A stretch of DNA of 64,000 bases, taken from Peristeroidobacter agariperforans (GTDB lineage: Bacteria > Pseudomonadota > Gammaproteobacteria > Steroidobacterales > Steroidobacteraceae). The DNA is taken from contig NZ_RYFW01000002.1 in the NCBI RefSeq assembly GCF_004138335.1, positions 1,841,501-1,905,500 of the forward strand, in the 5' to 3' direction. Position 1 is the stretch's first letter, and every line of letters starts with the position of its first letter. A program made the position numbers and the translations under genes. This document shows, piece by piece, positions 14,537 to 22,568 of this stretch. The notes under the pieces were generated by a model. It did not search any database. It was not told where the DNA came from and worked only from the letters and a program-made list of their open reading frames with translations.

Positions 14537-15415
14537 TCAGGCGAACGCGATCCCCGCCGACTGCATGGCTTCCAGGATCGAGGCCTGGTGTTGGCGGGAC
14601 AGCGGCACCAGCGGCAGGCGGACGGTATCCGTGATCAGGCCGAGGCGGGCGGTGGCCCATTTCACCGGGATCGGGTTGCTCTCCAGGAACATCGCCTTGT
14701 GGAGTGGCTGCAGCTTCATGTCGAGCTTGCGGGCTTCATCCCGTTTGCCGGCCAGCGCGGCGTCCATCACCGCCCGGACCTGGCGCGGCGCGATGTTGGC
14801 GGTGACCGAGATCACCCCGTTGAACCCGGCGAGCACCGCTTCGCAGGCCAGGTCGTCGTCGCCGGAGAACAGCGCCAGCCGGCCGCCGACGCGGTTCAGC
14901 AGCTCGCGATTGCGCTCCAGCGAGCAGGCTTCTTTCAGGCCGACGATGTTCGGAAATTCGGTCAGCCGCTGCACGGTCTCGGGCTTCATGTCGACCACGG
15001 TGCGACCCGGCACGTTGTACAAAAAAATCGGCACGTTCACGGCCTGCGCGATGGCCTTGAAATGCTGATACAGGCCTTCCTGGGTCGGCTTGTTGTAGTA
15101 GGGCACGACCGAGAGACAGGCATCCACGCCCACATCTTTGGCCAGCCGGGTCAGCTCGATGGCCTCGCGGGTCGAGTTGGCGCCGGTGCCGGCGATCACG
15201 GGGATGCGCTTGGCGGAGCGATCGACCACGCGTTTGACCACGCCGATGTGCTCTTCGACGCTCAGCGTCGGCGATTCGCCGGTGGTGCCGACGGCGACGA
15301 TGGCGTTGGTGCCATTGGAGACGTGGAAGTCGACCAGACGGTCCAGGGCGCTGTTATCCACAGAGCCATCCGCCTGCATCGGCGTGACGAGCGCCACGAT
15401 GCTGCCGCTAAACAT
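14537..15415 (-). CDS. dapA: 4-Hydroxy-tetrahydrodipicolinate synthase
   Basis: Condenses pyruvate with aspartate semialdehyde at the entry of lysine/diaminopimelate synthesis. The product has 292 residues. Landmarks are GSIVALVTPM at the start, VGTTGESPTL, VIAGTGANST, YNVPGRTVVD (active Tyr) and IVGLKEAC (Schiff-base Lys). The second in-frame ATG (15415) is preferred: GAGG lies 6 bases upstream, while the ATG at 15421 is too close to it. It is divergent from gcvR; dapA-gcvR-bcp neighbours are common in gammaproteobacteria. Confidence 0.92.
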   Translation of the reverse strand: MFSGSIVALVTPMQADGSVDNSALDRLVDFHVSNGTNAIVAVGTTGESPTLSVEEHIGVVKRVVDRSAKRIPVIAGTGANSTREAIELTRLAKDVGVDACLSVVPYYNKPTQEGLYQHFKAIAQAVNVPIFLYNVPGRTVVDMKPETVQRLTEFPNIVGLKEACSLERNRELLNRVGGRLALFSGDDDLACEAVLAGFNGVISVTANIAPRQVRAVMDAALAGKRDEARKLDMKLQPLHKAMFLESNPIPVKWATARLGLITDTVRLPLVPLSRQHQASILEAMQSAGIAFA

Positions 15416-15585
15416 GGTCATCCTCGATGGGGAAGGGGCGCGATCCTACCAAGTTAACGGCAGTTAGGCACGTAAGACCGGCCGGGTCCGCCGGTGGATC
15501 GGGCAGCTGCCGGCAGGGAATTCGCGTTCCGACTGGCGCGCGGGTGCGTGTAAACTGGCGACCCGTCAATCCAATCAGGTTCTCG

Positions 15586-16113
15586 ATGCAGTTCATCGTC
15601 ATTTCCGCGCTCGGCAGCGATCGCACCGGTCTCGTCTACGATCTGACCCGCGTGGTGCTCGACTGCGCCGGCAACATCGTCGACAGTCGCATGAGCTCGC
15701 TGGGCAGCGAGTTCGCCATGCTGTTGCTGGTGTCCGGCAACTGGCACACGCTCGCCAAGCTGGAAACCGAGCTGAAAAAGCTGAGCGATTCCTCCGGGAT
15801 CACGGTCAGTCTGCGCCGTACCGACCAGCGTCCGCCGCGCAAGGACGTGGTCACGTATTCAGTCGACGTGGTGTGCCTCGACCAGCCGGGCATCGTCCAC
15901 AACCTGGCCGGTTTCTTCAGCGCGCGCGGCATCGATATCGCCGAGTTGAACACGCGCAGCTACGCGGCCGCGCACACCGGCGCGCCAATGTTTTCCGTAC
16001 AGATGATCGTCCACATTCCTAGCAAGATCCACATCGCGGCGTTGCGCGAGGAATTCATGGATTTGTGCGATCAGCTCAACCTCGACGCCATTCTCGAACC
16101 CGTGAAGTCGTAA
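15586..16113 (+). CDS. gcvR: GcvR-like ACT-domain regulator
   Basis: The product has 175 residues with two ACT domains: FIVISALGSDRTGLVYDLTRVV and VVTYSVDVVCLDQPGIVHNLAGFFSARGIDIAELN. GcvR represses glycine-cleavage genes by binding GcvA. The start MQFIVIS fits the family; an upstream in-frame ATG at 15427 adds unrelated residues and overlaps the dapA leader. It is followed closely by bcp. Confidence 0.8.
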   Translation: MQFIVISALGSDRTGLVYDLTRVVLDCAGNIVDSRMSSLGSEFAMLLLVSGNWHTLAKLETELKKLSDSSGITVSLRRTDQRPPRKDVVTYSVDVVCLDQPGIVHNLAGFFSARGIDIAELNTRSYAAAHTGAPMFSVQMIVHIPSKIHIAALREEFMDLCDQLNLDAILEPVKS

Positions 16114-16117
16114 ATCG

Positions 16118-16687
16118 ATGCCGGCAAAAAAAGCGTCTTCCGTCGCGAAGCAAACGATCAAGAAAGCGCCTGCCAAGAAAGCTCCGGCTGCCAGGAGCGC
16201 GCCGGTCAAAAGCGGCGGCTCGGGCAAGATCGCGGTGGGCAAGAAGGTCCCCGCGTTCTCCAGCCTGGTCACCGGCGGCGGCTCGTGGAAATCGAGCGAG
16301 GCGGCGGGTAAGAATCTCGTGATCTATTTCTATCCTCGTGACAACACGCCCGGTTGCACGACCGAGGGCGAGGCGTTCCGCGACCTCGCGCCTGCGTTCA
16401 AGAAGGCGAACACGATGATCCTCGGTGTTTCGCCCGATAGCATCGCCTCGCACGAGAAGTTCAAGGCCAAGTTTCAATTCCCCTTCGAGCTGCTCTCCGA
16501 TGAGCAACAGGCGCTGTGCCAGCTATTCGATGTGTGGCAGGAAAAGAGCTTGTACGGCCGCAAATTCATGGGCGTGGAGCGCAGCACGTTCCTGATCGAC
16601 GCAACCGGCGTGCTGCGCCAGGAATGGCGCAAGGTGCGGGTGCCCGGTCACGCGGACGCCGTGCTCGAAGCTGCCAAGGCTCTGTAA
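16118..16687 (+). CDS. bcp: Bcp-type thiol peroxidase with Lys/Ala-rich tail
   Basis: The product has 189 residues. The peroxiredoxin domain runs from about residue 40 (VGKKVPAFSSLV) with the active Cys80 in YPRDNTPGCTTEGEAF; the usual resolving Cys five residues later is Gly/Glu here, so the resolving partner is not obvious. Family members reduce lipid and alkyl hydroperoxides. Unusually, residues 1-40 form a Lys/Ala/Pro-rich tail (PAKKASSVAKQTIKKAPAKK) like histone-H1-type basic tails; DNA or membrane tethering is possible (inference). Confidence 0.85.
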   Translation: MPAKKASSVAKQTIKKAPAKKAPAARSAPVKSGGSGKIAVGKKVPAFSSLVTGGGSWKSSEAAGKNLVIYFYPRDNTPGCTTEGEAFRDLAPAFKKANTMILGVSPDSIASHEKFKAKFQFPFELLSDEQQALCQLFDVWQEKSLYGRKFMGVERSTFLIDATGVLRQEWRKVRVPGHADAVLEAAKAL

Positions 16688-16741
16688 CACCGTACCGCTA
16701 ACCTCCAGCCGCCATCCGCACCAGGAGTATCGACAAGCCTC

Positions 16742-18202
16742 ATGGCCAAAGCCGAATCGAGCGAACACAAAGCCGCCGACAAGCGCAGTCGTGCGGGCAA
16801 GCGCGGCCAGCGACGCATCTTCGTGCTGGACACGAACGTTCTGATGCACGACCCGACCGCGATCTTTCGCTTCGACGAGCACGACGTCTACATCCCGATG
16901 ATCGTGCTCGAAGAGCTCGACGCCGGTAAGAAGGGTTTATCGGAAGCTGCGCGTAACGTGCGGCAGGTGAGCCGTTTCCTCGATGAGCTGATGGTCGGCG
17001 TCGACAAGAGCGCCATCGATCACGGCATCGAGCTGCCGACCAGCAAATACATCAACGGCCAGAAGAAGGCCGTCGCGGGCCGGCTGTTCTTCCAGACCAG
17101 GGTTTTGAGCGGCGGTCTGCCGGACACGTTGCCCGGCCACGGCGCGGACAACGCCATCCTAGGCCAGGCGCTCGCGCTACAGAAGGAACATAGCGAAGCG
17201 CGCGTCACGCTGGTGTCCAAGGACATCAACCTGCGCATCAAGGCTTCGATCATCGGCGTGTATGCCGAGGACTATTACAACGACAAGACCATCGAAGATG
17301 CGGACCTGCTGTACACGGGGCTGCAGGAGCTGCCGGCCAACTTCTGGGAGAAGCACGGCAAGAACATGCACTCCTGGCAGGAGCAGACCCGCACCTACTA
17401 TCGCGTGCACGGCCCGATGGTGCGCGATTGGCACGTCAATCAATTTCTGTATCAGCAGGATGCGAACGGCCTCGAAGCGATCGTGCGCAAGATCGATGGC
17501 AACGAAGCGGTGCTCGAGCTGATCCGCGACTTTCGCAACGAGCGGCACAGCATCTGGGGCATCAACGCGCGCAACCGCGAACAGAACTTCGCATTGAATC
17601 TGCTGCTCGATCCCGAGATCGACTTCGTGACCATTCTCGGACCCGCCGGCACGGGCAAGACGCTGCTCACACTAGCGGCGGGGCTCGCGCAGACGCTCGA
17701 GAGCAATCGCTTCAGCGAGATCATCATGACGCGCGTAACGATTCCGCTCGGCGAAGACATCGGCTTCCTGCCTGGCACGGAAGAGGAAAAGATGGAGCCG
17801 TGGATGGGCGCACTGATGGATAACCTCGAAGTGCTGACGCAGAGCCAGGAGGGCGGCAACTGGGGCCGCGCGGCGACCAACGACCTGCTGCGCAATCGCA
17901 TCAAGATCCGCTCGCTCAACTTCATGCGGGGTCGCACGTTCCTCAATCGGTTCCTGATCCTGGACGAGGCGCAGAACCTGACGGCGAAGCAGATGAAGGC
18001 GCTGGTGACGCGGTCCGGTCCGGGCACGAAAGTGGTCTGCCTCGGCAACATCGCGCAGATCGATACGCCGTACTTGACGGAGACCACCTCGGGCCTCACG
18101 TACGTAGTGAATCGCTTCCGCGATTGGTCGCACGCCGGCCACATCACGCTGATGCGCGGCGAGCGCTCGCGGCTGGCGGATTACGCGTCGGAAATCCTGT
18201 AA
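16742..18202 (+). CDS. PIN-PhoH ATPase
   Basis: The product has 486 residues in two domains. The N-terminal PIN nuclease fold has the acidic sites [23 protein letters not shown] and [12 protein letters not shown]. The C-terminal PhoH P-loop ATPase has Walker [13 protein letters not shown] (about residues 299-308) and Walker [13 protein letters not shown]. This architecture (PhoH2-type) couples ATP-driven RNA unwinding with cleavage. The lysine-rich first 24 residues may bind nucleic acid. queF follows two bases after the stop. Confidence 0.88.
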   Translation: MAKAESSEHKAADKRSRAGKRGQRRIFVLDTNVLMHDPTAIFRFDEHDVYIPMIVLEELDAGKKGLSEAARNVRQVSRFLDELMVGVDKSAIDHGIELPTSKYINGQKKAVAGRLFFQTRVLSGGLPDTLPGHGADNAILGQALALQKEHSEARVTLVSKDINLRIKASIIGVYAEDYYNDKTIEDADLLYTGLQELPANFWEKHGKNMHSWQEQTRTYYRVHGPMVRDWHVNQFLYQQDANGLEAIVRKIDGNEAVLELIRDFRNERHSIWGINARNREQNFALNLLLDPEIDFVTILGPAGTGKTLLTLAAGLAQTLESNRFSEIIMTRVTIPLGEDIGFLPGTEEEKMEPWMGALMDNLEVLTQSQEGGNWGRAATNDLLRNRIKIRSLNFMRGRTFLNRFLILDEAQNLTAKQMKALVTRSGPGTKVVCLGNIAQIDTPYLTETTSGLTYVVNRFRDWSHAGHITLMRGERSRLADYASEIL

Positions 18203-18204
18203 GC

Positions 18205-18690
18205 ATGGCCAAGGGTAAGAAACAGAAGGGCGCTGAAGTCGCCGAGCACGTCTCGCAGCTCGGCTCGAACGTCGCGTGGCCGACGTCGCCGGAGGAGGCG
18301 AAGCTCGAGCGCGTGCCGAATCCGCATCCGGACAAGCAGTATCTCGCGCGCTTCACGGCTCCCGAGTTCACGTCGCTGTGTCCGGTCACGGGTCAGCCGG
18401 ACTTCGCGCACCTCGTGATCGACTATGTGCCCAAGCAGTGGCTGGTCGAGAGCAAGTCGCTCAAGCTGTACCTGGGCTCGTTCCGCAACCACGGCGCATT
18501 CCATGAGGATTGCACGGTCGCCATCGGTGCACGCCTGGTGGACTTCCTGAAACCACGCTGGCTGCGCATCGGCGGGTACTGGTATCCGCGTGGCGGCATC
18601 CCCATAGACGTCTTCTGGCAGACCGGCAAGCCCCCGGAAGGGTTGTGGCTGCCAGAGCAAGGCGTAGCGGGCTACCGGGGCCGAGGATGA
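18205..18690 (+). CDS. queF: NADPH-dependent preQ0 reductase
   Basis: Reduces preQ0 nitrile to preQ1 in queuosine synthesis. The product has 161 residues; the catalytic pair is visible in [17 protein letters not shown] (Cys59, Asp66), and the substrate region includes [20 protein letters not shown]. It is the short unimodular QueF form. The start at 18205 follows the PhoH stop by two bases. A strong palindrome terminator follows at 18724. Confidence 0.9.
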   Translation: MAKGKKQKGAEVAEHVSQLGSNVAWPTSPEEAKLERVPNPHPDKQYLARFTAPEFTSLCPVTGQPDFAHLVIDYVPKQWLVESKSLKLYLGSFRNHGAFHEDCTVAIGARLVDFLKPRWLRIGGYWYPRGGIPIDVFWQTGKPPEGLWLPEQGVAGYRGRG

Positions 18691-18723
18691 ACTGCAACTG
18701 CAGCGCCGACCGTCGGCCGCTTT

Positions 18724-18751
18724 AGTCAGTCAGTACTGACTGACTTTTTTT
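18724..18751 (+). terminator. queF terminator, 22-bp perfect palindrome
   Basis: The self-complementary arm AGTCAGTCAGT pairs with its reverse copy (18724-18745), followed by seven T. The stem has almost no loop in DNA, but an RNA hairpin with a 4-base loop could form. It separates queF from the SRP RNA. Confidence 0.75.
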
Positions 18752-18753
18752 GG

Positions 18754-18759
18754 TATATT
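18754..18759 (+). promoter_or_regulatory. Possible -10 of SRP RNA
   Basis: TATATT lies just past the queF terminator T-run and about 25 bases before the SRP RNA. No convincing -35 was seen. Confidence 0.4.
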
Positions 18760-18783
18760 CCGCCGCCGAATTCGTGGGCTTCT

Positions 18784-18899
18784 ATGGCGGCTCGCGTCGG
18801 TTTCTCCGCGACGATCAGCCGCGAACCCCGCCAGGCCCGGAAGGGAGCAACGGTAACGGTGATATCGGGCGCCGGAGAAGCGCCGGCGCGGGCCGTCTC
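18784..18899 (+). ncRNA. ffs: Small signal recognition particle RNA
   Basis: The conserved SRP domain IV core is clear: CCAGGCCCGGAAGGGAGCA then ACGGTAACGG. The end arms GGCGGCTC (18786-18793) and GGGCCGTC (18890-18897) pair completely with G-U pairs. It lies directly upstream of dnaX, a common arrangement. The exact 5' and 3' ends are estimated. Confidence 0.85.
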
Positions 18900-18914
18900 C
18901 ATCAAGGTTCCCGC

Positions 18915-20576
18915 ATGTCCTATCTAGCTCTCGCCCGCAAATGGCGGCCGCGCAGTTTCACCGAGCTGGCTGGCCAGGATCACGTCATGCGCGCGCTCGT
19001 CAACGCGTTGCAGACGGGGCGGGTGCATCACGCGTTCTTGTTCACCGGCACGCGAGGTGTAGGCAAAACCACCATCGCGCGCATCCTGGCGAAGTCGCTG
19101 AATTGCGAAACCGGCATGACGCCGACGCCGTGCGGCGTCTGCAGTGCCTGTCGCGAGATCGACGAAGGCCGCTTCGTCGACCTGATCGAAGTCGACGCCG
19201 CCTCGCGCACCAAGGTCGATGACACCCGCGAGCTGCTCGACAACGTGCAGTACGCGCCGGCGCGCGGTCGCTACAAGGTCTACCTGATCGACGAAGTGCA
19301 CATGCTCTCGACGCATTCGTTCAATGCGTTGCTGAAGACGCTCGAAGAGCCGCCGCCGCACGTCAAGTTCCTGCTCGCGACCACCGATCCGCAGAAGCTG
19401 CCGGTGACGGTGCTGTCGCGCTGCTTGCAGTTCAATCTGAAGCGCTTCCCGCCGGCGATGATTCTCAACCGGCTCAAGTTCATCTGCGAGCAGGAGAACA
19501 TTGCATTCGAAGCCGACGCACTGCGCATGGTCGCGCGCGCCGCTGAAGGCAGCATGCGCGATGCGCTGAGCCTGCTGGATCAAGTCATCGCGTTCGGTGG
19601 CGGCAAGCTCACCGCCGAGGACACGCGCACCATGCTCGGCACGCTGGATCGTGCGCAGGTGTTCGGCATCGTCGAAGCGCTGATCGCTCGCGATGCGCGC
19701 AAGGTGCTTGACCGCGTGAATGAACTGGATGAGCACGCCCCGGACTATCGCGAAGTGCTCGCGGAGCTCGCGGCGCTGTTGCAGAAGCTCGCGCTGTTGC
19801 AGGCCGTGCCCGATCTGCAGATCGACGAGTCGGATGACGTCGAGGCTTATAGGAAGCTTGCGTCGGCGATTACGCCGGAAGATGCGCAGCTGTTTTATCA
19901 AATCGCCATCGTCGGTCGTCGCGACCTTGAGCTCGCGCCCGATGCGCGTGGCGGATTCGAGATGGTCTTGTTGCGCATGTTGGCGTTCAGCGCGCAGGAA
20001 GTGGTGGCGTCCACGGGTAGCGCGCCAACATCAGCGCCGGCGCCGGCCCGTTCTGGCGGTGTGCCAGCCTCAGTGCGTGCGGCTGCGGCGGCACCTGTTC
20101 AAGCGCAGGCGCCTGCTCCCAGCGTTGCGACGACTGCGAACGCGGCGTCTGTCGCCGCTCCGGCGCCAGCGGCTGCATCCGGCAACGGCGATTGGAATGC
20201 GATGGTCGCGCAGATGGGGCTGGGCGGAATTACGCGTCAGCTTGCAGTGAACTGCGCCTTCCTGGGCAAGCATGGAAACAAAGTGCGTCTGCAGCTCGAT
20301 CCGGAGGGCGCGCACTACCGAACAGCCATGATGGAAGACAAGCTCAGACAGGCGCTGAGCACGTATTACGGCGAGCCGGTGGTGCTGGAGTTCATCGACG
20401 GCGCCGGTGCTGCCGAGCCGATGAATACACCGGCGCGTCAGCTCAAGGCCGCGGCGGACGATCGCTTGCAGAACGCCCGCGCTTCCATCGAGAACGATCC
20501 CAATATTCGCGCCATGAAAGAAATCTTTGGCGCGACGGTCACTCCCGAGTCCATCCGGCCGACCGACAATCAATGA
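18915..20576 (+). CDS. dnaX: DNA polymerase III gamma/tau subunit
   Basis: Clamp-loader ATPase. The product has 553 residues: Walker A FTGTRGVGKTTI (about residues 43-54), a zinc knuckle (C-x8-C-x2-C-x2-C: CETGMTPTPCGVCSAC), Walker B LIDEVHMLS and the sensor region TTDPQKLPVTVLSRC. An Ala/Pro-rich linker (about 360-420) precedes the C-terminal tau part. No A-rich frameshift site like that of E. coli was seen. Start MSYLALARKW matches the family; it follows ffs and precedes ybaB. Confidence 0.92.
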   Translation: MSYLALARKWRPRSFTELAGQDHVMRALVNALQTGRVHHAFLFTGTRGVGKTTIARILAKSLNCETGMTPTPCGVCSACREIDEGRFVDLIEVDAASRTKVDDTRELLDNVQYAPARGRYKVYLIDEVHMLSTHSFNALLKTLEEPPPHVKFLLATTDPQKLPVTVLSRCLQFNLKRFPPAMILNRLKFICEQENIAFEADALRMVARAAEGSMRDALSLLDQVIAFGGGKLTAEDTRTMLGTLDRAQVFGIVEALIARDARKVLDRVNELDEHAPDYREVLAELAALLQKLALLQAVPDLQIDESDDVEAYRKLASAITPEDAQLFYQIAIVGRRDLELAPDARGGFEMVLLRMLAFSAQEVVASTGSAPTSAPAPARSGGVPASVRAAAAAPVQAQAPAPSVATTANAASVAAPAPAAASGNGDWNAMVAQMGLGGITRQLAVNCAFLGKHGNKVRLQLDPEGAHYRTAMMEDKLRQALSTYYGEPVVLEFIDGAGAAEPMNTPARQLKAAADDRLQNARASIENDPNIRAMKEIFGATVTPESIRPTDNQ

Positions 20577-20591
20577 CGGAGTGTGTCAGTT

Positions 20592-20918
20592 ATGAAAGGC
20601 AATATCGGCAACATGATGAAACAGGCGCAGCAGCTGCAAGCGAACATGCAGCGTGCGCAGGCCGAGATCGCCCAGCTCGAAGTCACGGGCGAGGCGGGCG
20701 GCGGCATGGCCAAAGTGGTGATGACCGGCAAGCATGAAGTGCGCCGCGTGACGCTCGATCCTTCGATCGTGAGCAGCGACGACAAAGACATGCTGGAAGA
20801 TTTGATCGCTGCGGCCATCAACGACGCCGTGCAGAAGGTCGAGCGCACGACGCAGGAACGGATGTCGGCATTGATGGGTGGCTTGAACCTGCCGCCCGGG
20901 TTCAAGATGCCATTCTGA
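20592..20918 (+). CDS. ybaB: YbaB/EbfC nucleoid-associated protein
   Basis: A small dimeric DNA-binding protein that coats the nucleoid. The product has 108 residues: an N-terminal helix ([27 protein letters not shown]), the strand region [26 protein letters not shown] and the tail [14 protein letters not shown]. The order dnaX-ybaB-recR is conserved. ATG 20592 is used rather than GTG 20583. Confidence 0.92.
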   Translation: MKGNIGNMMKQAQQLQANMQRAQAEIAQLEVTGEAGGGMAKVVMTGKHEVRRVTLDPSIVSSDDKDMLEDLIAAAINDAVQKVERTTQERMSALMGGLNLPPGFKMPF

Positions 20919-20924
20919 TTTAGA

Positions 20925-21031
20925 AGCGGTTGGCGGTTCGCGGTTCGCGGTTGGCGGTTAGAGAAGAAAGGGTTTTGTTGGCTCTTTTCTCCGGACCAAC
21001 CCCAACCGCCAACCGCGAACCGCCAACCGCT
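20925..21031. repeat. Inverted heptamer-repeat element
   Basis: Five tandem copies of GCGGTT(G/C/A) (20926-20960) face an inverted block of four copies (about 21004-21031), with a 44-base spacer. The arms (28 bp) can pair almost completely. The element ends one base before the recR ATG, where no other ribosome site is visible. It resembles the dispersed palindromic elements of gammaproteobacteria, but identity is unknown. Confidence 0.7.
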
Positions 21032-21032
21032 C

Positions 21033-21632
21033 ATGATTTATCCACCTTCTCTCATTCGTCTGATCGAAGCGCTGCGTTGCCTGCCCGGGGTCGGCCCGAA
21101 GTCGGCGCAGCGCATGGCGTTTCATTTGCTGGAGAAAGACCGCAACGCCGCCGGCTTGCTTGCCGACGCCTTGCAGAAGGCCGTCGTCGGCGTGGGTCGG
21201 TGCCAGCGCTGCCGGATGTTTGCTGACGCCGAGCTTTGTCCGATCTGCGTCAATGCCTCACGAGATCGGGGGACGCTGTGTGTGGTCGAGTCACCCGCCG
21301 ACGTTGCGGCGATCGAGCAGTCGGGCAGCTATCGCGGCACTTACTTCGTGCTGATGGGGCATCTATCTCCGCTCGATGGCATCGGTCCTGACGAGCTGGG
21401 CTTTGCGCAGTTGGAAACATTGCTGGGCGAGGGCTCGGTCACCGAAGCCATTCTCGCGACGAGCACGACGGTTGAAGGAGATGCCACCGCGCATGTGATC
21501 GCCGAGGTCGCCGCCCGTCACAACGTGAAATCCAGCCGCATCGCTCACGGTGTGCCCATCGGCGGCGAGCTCGAATACGTCGACGGCGGGACGCTGGCTC
21601 ATGCGCTTGCCGGACGGCGCACGCTCAGCTGA
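21033..21632 (+). CDS. recR: Recombination mediator RecR
   Basis: Works with RecF/RecO to load RecA at gaps. The product has 199 residues: helix-hairpin-helix [20 protein letters not shown], a C4 zinc site ([16 protein letters not shown]), the Toprim region [17 protein letters not shown] and the Walker-like [17 protein letters not shown]. It is downstream of dnaX-ybaB; the heptamer element precedes its start. Confidence 0.92.
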   Translation: MIYPPSLIRLIEALRCLPGVGPKSAQRMAFHLLEKDRNAAGLLADALQKAVVGVGRCQRCRMFADAELCPICVNASRDRGTLCVVESPADVAAIEQSGSYRGTYFVLMGHLSPLDGIGPDELGFAQLETLLGEGSVTEAILATSTTVEGDATAHVIAEVAARHNVKSSRIAHGVPIGGELEYVDGGTLAHALAGRRTLS

Positions 21633-21665
21633 TTTAGTCACCGCGCCAGATGCTGCGCCGGTGTC

Positions 21666-22421
21666 CTAGACCGCAGTTTTTTTCTTCGCTGTCTTCTTGA
21701 CCTTGGGGGCGGCAGTCGTCTCCGCCGGCGGCTCGAGACGAACCTGATCGTCGCCGTGCAGCTCCATCAGCGACTCCATCAAATCTTCTTCTTCCGCGCT
21801 CGAGCACACGCCCAGCACGGTCGCTTCATCGCAGCCTTCGGCCGCAACATAGGCGTGGCCCATGTTCGAATCGATATAGATGGACTCGCCGGCCGACAGC
21901 ACGATGGGATCGTAGAACTCGGTGTGGATCTCGATCTGGCCTTCGAGCACGTAGATATATTCTTCGCCGGAGTGGTGCACCAGCTCGCCGAATTCCTCCA
22001 CGCTCTTGGCGCGGATGCGCGTCAGGATCGGAATCATCCGTTTGCGCCGCAGCTCCGCGCATAAATAGAAATAATCGTAGTTGGGCGTGTTGACGCGGAT
22101 CGCGCGCTCCATTTTTCCTATGCTGCGTCGGGCGGTGACCTGTTGCGGCGAGGGCTCGCTCGACTCGGCGAACAGATCCGACATGCGAATCTTCAACCGC
22201 TCGCTCAACTGCAACAGCTTGTCGTAGGTGAGCGTCAGCCGGTCATGCTCGACTTTCGCGAGCGTCGACAGCGGGATGCCGGTGCGATCGCTCATCTGCT
22301 TGAGCGTCCAGTCATTGCGGGTGCGCAGCCCGCGCAGCACCCGGCCGAGTGTCGGCTTGTCGGCGGGACGTTCGGTGCGTTGCTGCACGGCTGACTTTTC
22401 GGCGGGTTTAGGTGGTTTCAT
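21666..22421 (-). CDS. XRE-cupin transcription regulator
   Basis: The product has 251 residues. The N-terminal HTH is LGRVLRGLRTRNDWTLKQMSDRTGIPLSTLAKVEHDRLT and the C-terminal cupin barrel is ELVHHSGEEYIYVLEGQIEIHTEFYDPIVLSAGESIYID. Such PuuR-like regulators sense small ligands with the cupin. A Lys-rich tail (KVKKTAKKKTAV) follows. The ATG at 22421 is used. It is divergent from the serine-hydrolase/DgcA/DgcN locus and is its likely local regulator (inference). Confidence 0.85.
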   Translation of the reverse strand: MKPPKPAEKSAVQQRTERPADKPTLGRVLRGLRTRNDWTLKQMSDRTGIPLSTLAKVEHDRLTLTYDKLLQLSERLKIRMSDLFAESSEPSPQQVTARRSIGKMERAIRVNTPNYDYFYLCAELRRKRMIPILTRIRAKSVEEFGELVHHSGEEYIYVLEGQIEIHTEFYDPIVLSAGESIYIDSNMGHAYVAAEGCDEATVLGVCSSAEEEDLMESLMELHGDDQVRLEPPAETTAAPKVKKTAKKKTAV

Positions 22422-22482
22422 CGCGGCTGATTGTAACGGATGCCGGCTCGGGCTCGCGCCGGAACTGTTTTGCACGATCAGG

Positions 22483-22523
22483 TTGACGATTCTCCAATCA
22501 GGACTATTATTGCCAATAGGAGA
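22483..22523 (+). promoter_or_regulatory. Promoter with paired CCAAT repeats
   Basis: TTGACG (22483-22488) and TATTAT (22505-22510), 16 bases apart, precede the serine-hydrolase gene. Direct repeats CCAATCAGGA (22494) and CCAATAGGA (22513) are 19 bases apart, one between -35 and -10 and one over the expected start site. This is a good place for repressor binding by the adjacent XRE-cupin protein (inference). Confidence 0.5.
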
Positions 22524-22568
22524 AAATACCGCCGCCCGAGAAGCGGCCCCGATGCAGGTGAGGATGCG

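Noticed and set aside
18915-20576. Possible programmed frameshift in dnaX to make gamma
   Set aside because: No A-rich slippery heptamer with a downstream hairpin was seen in the linker region.
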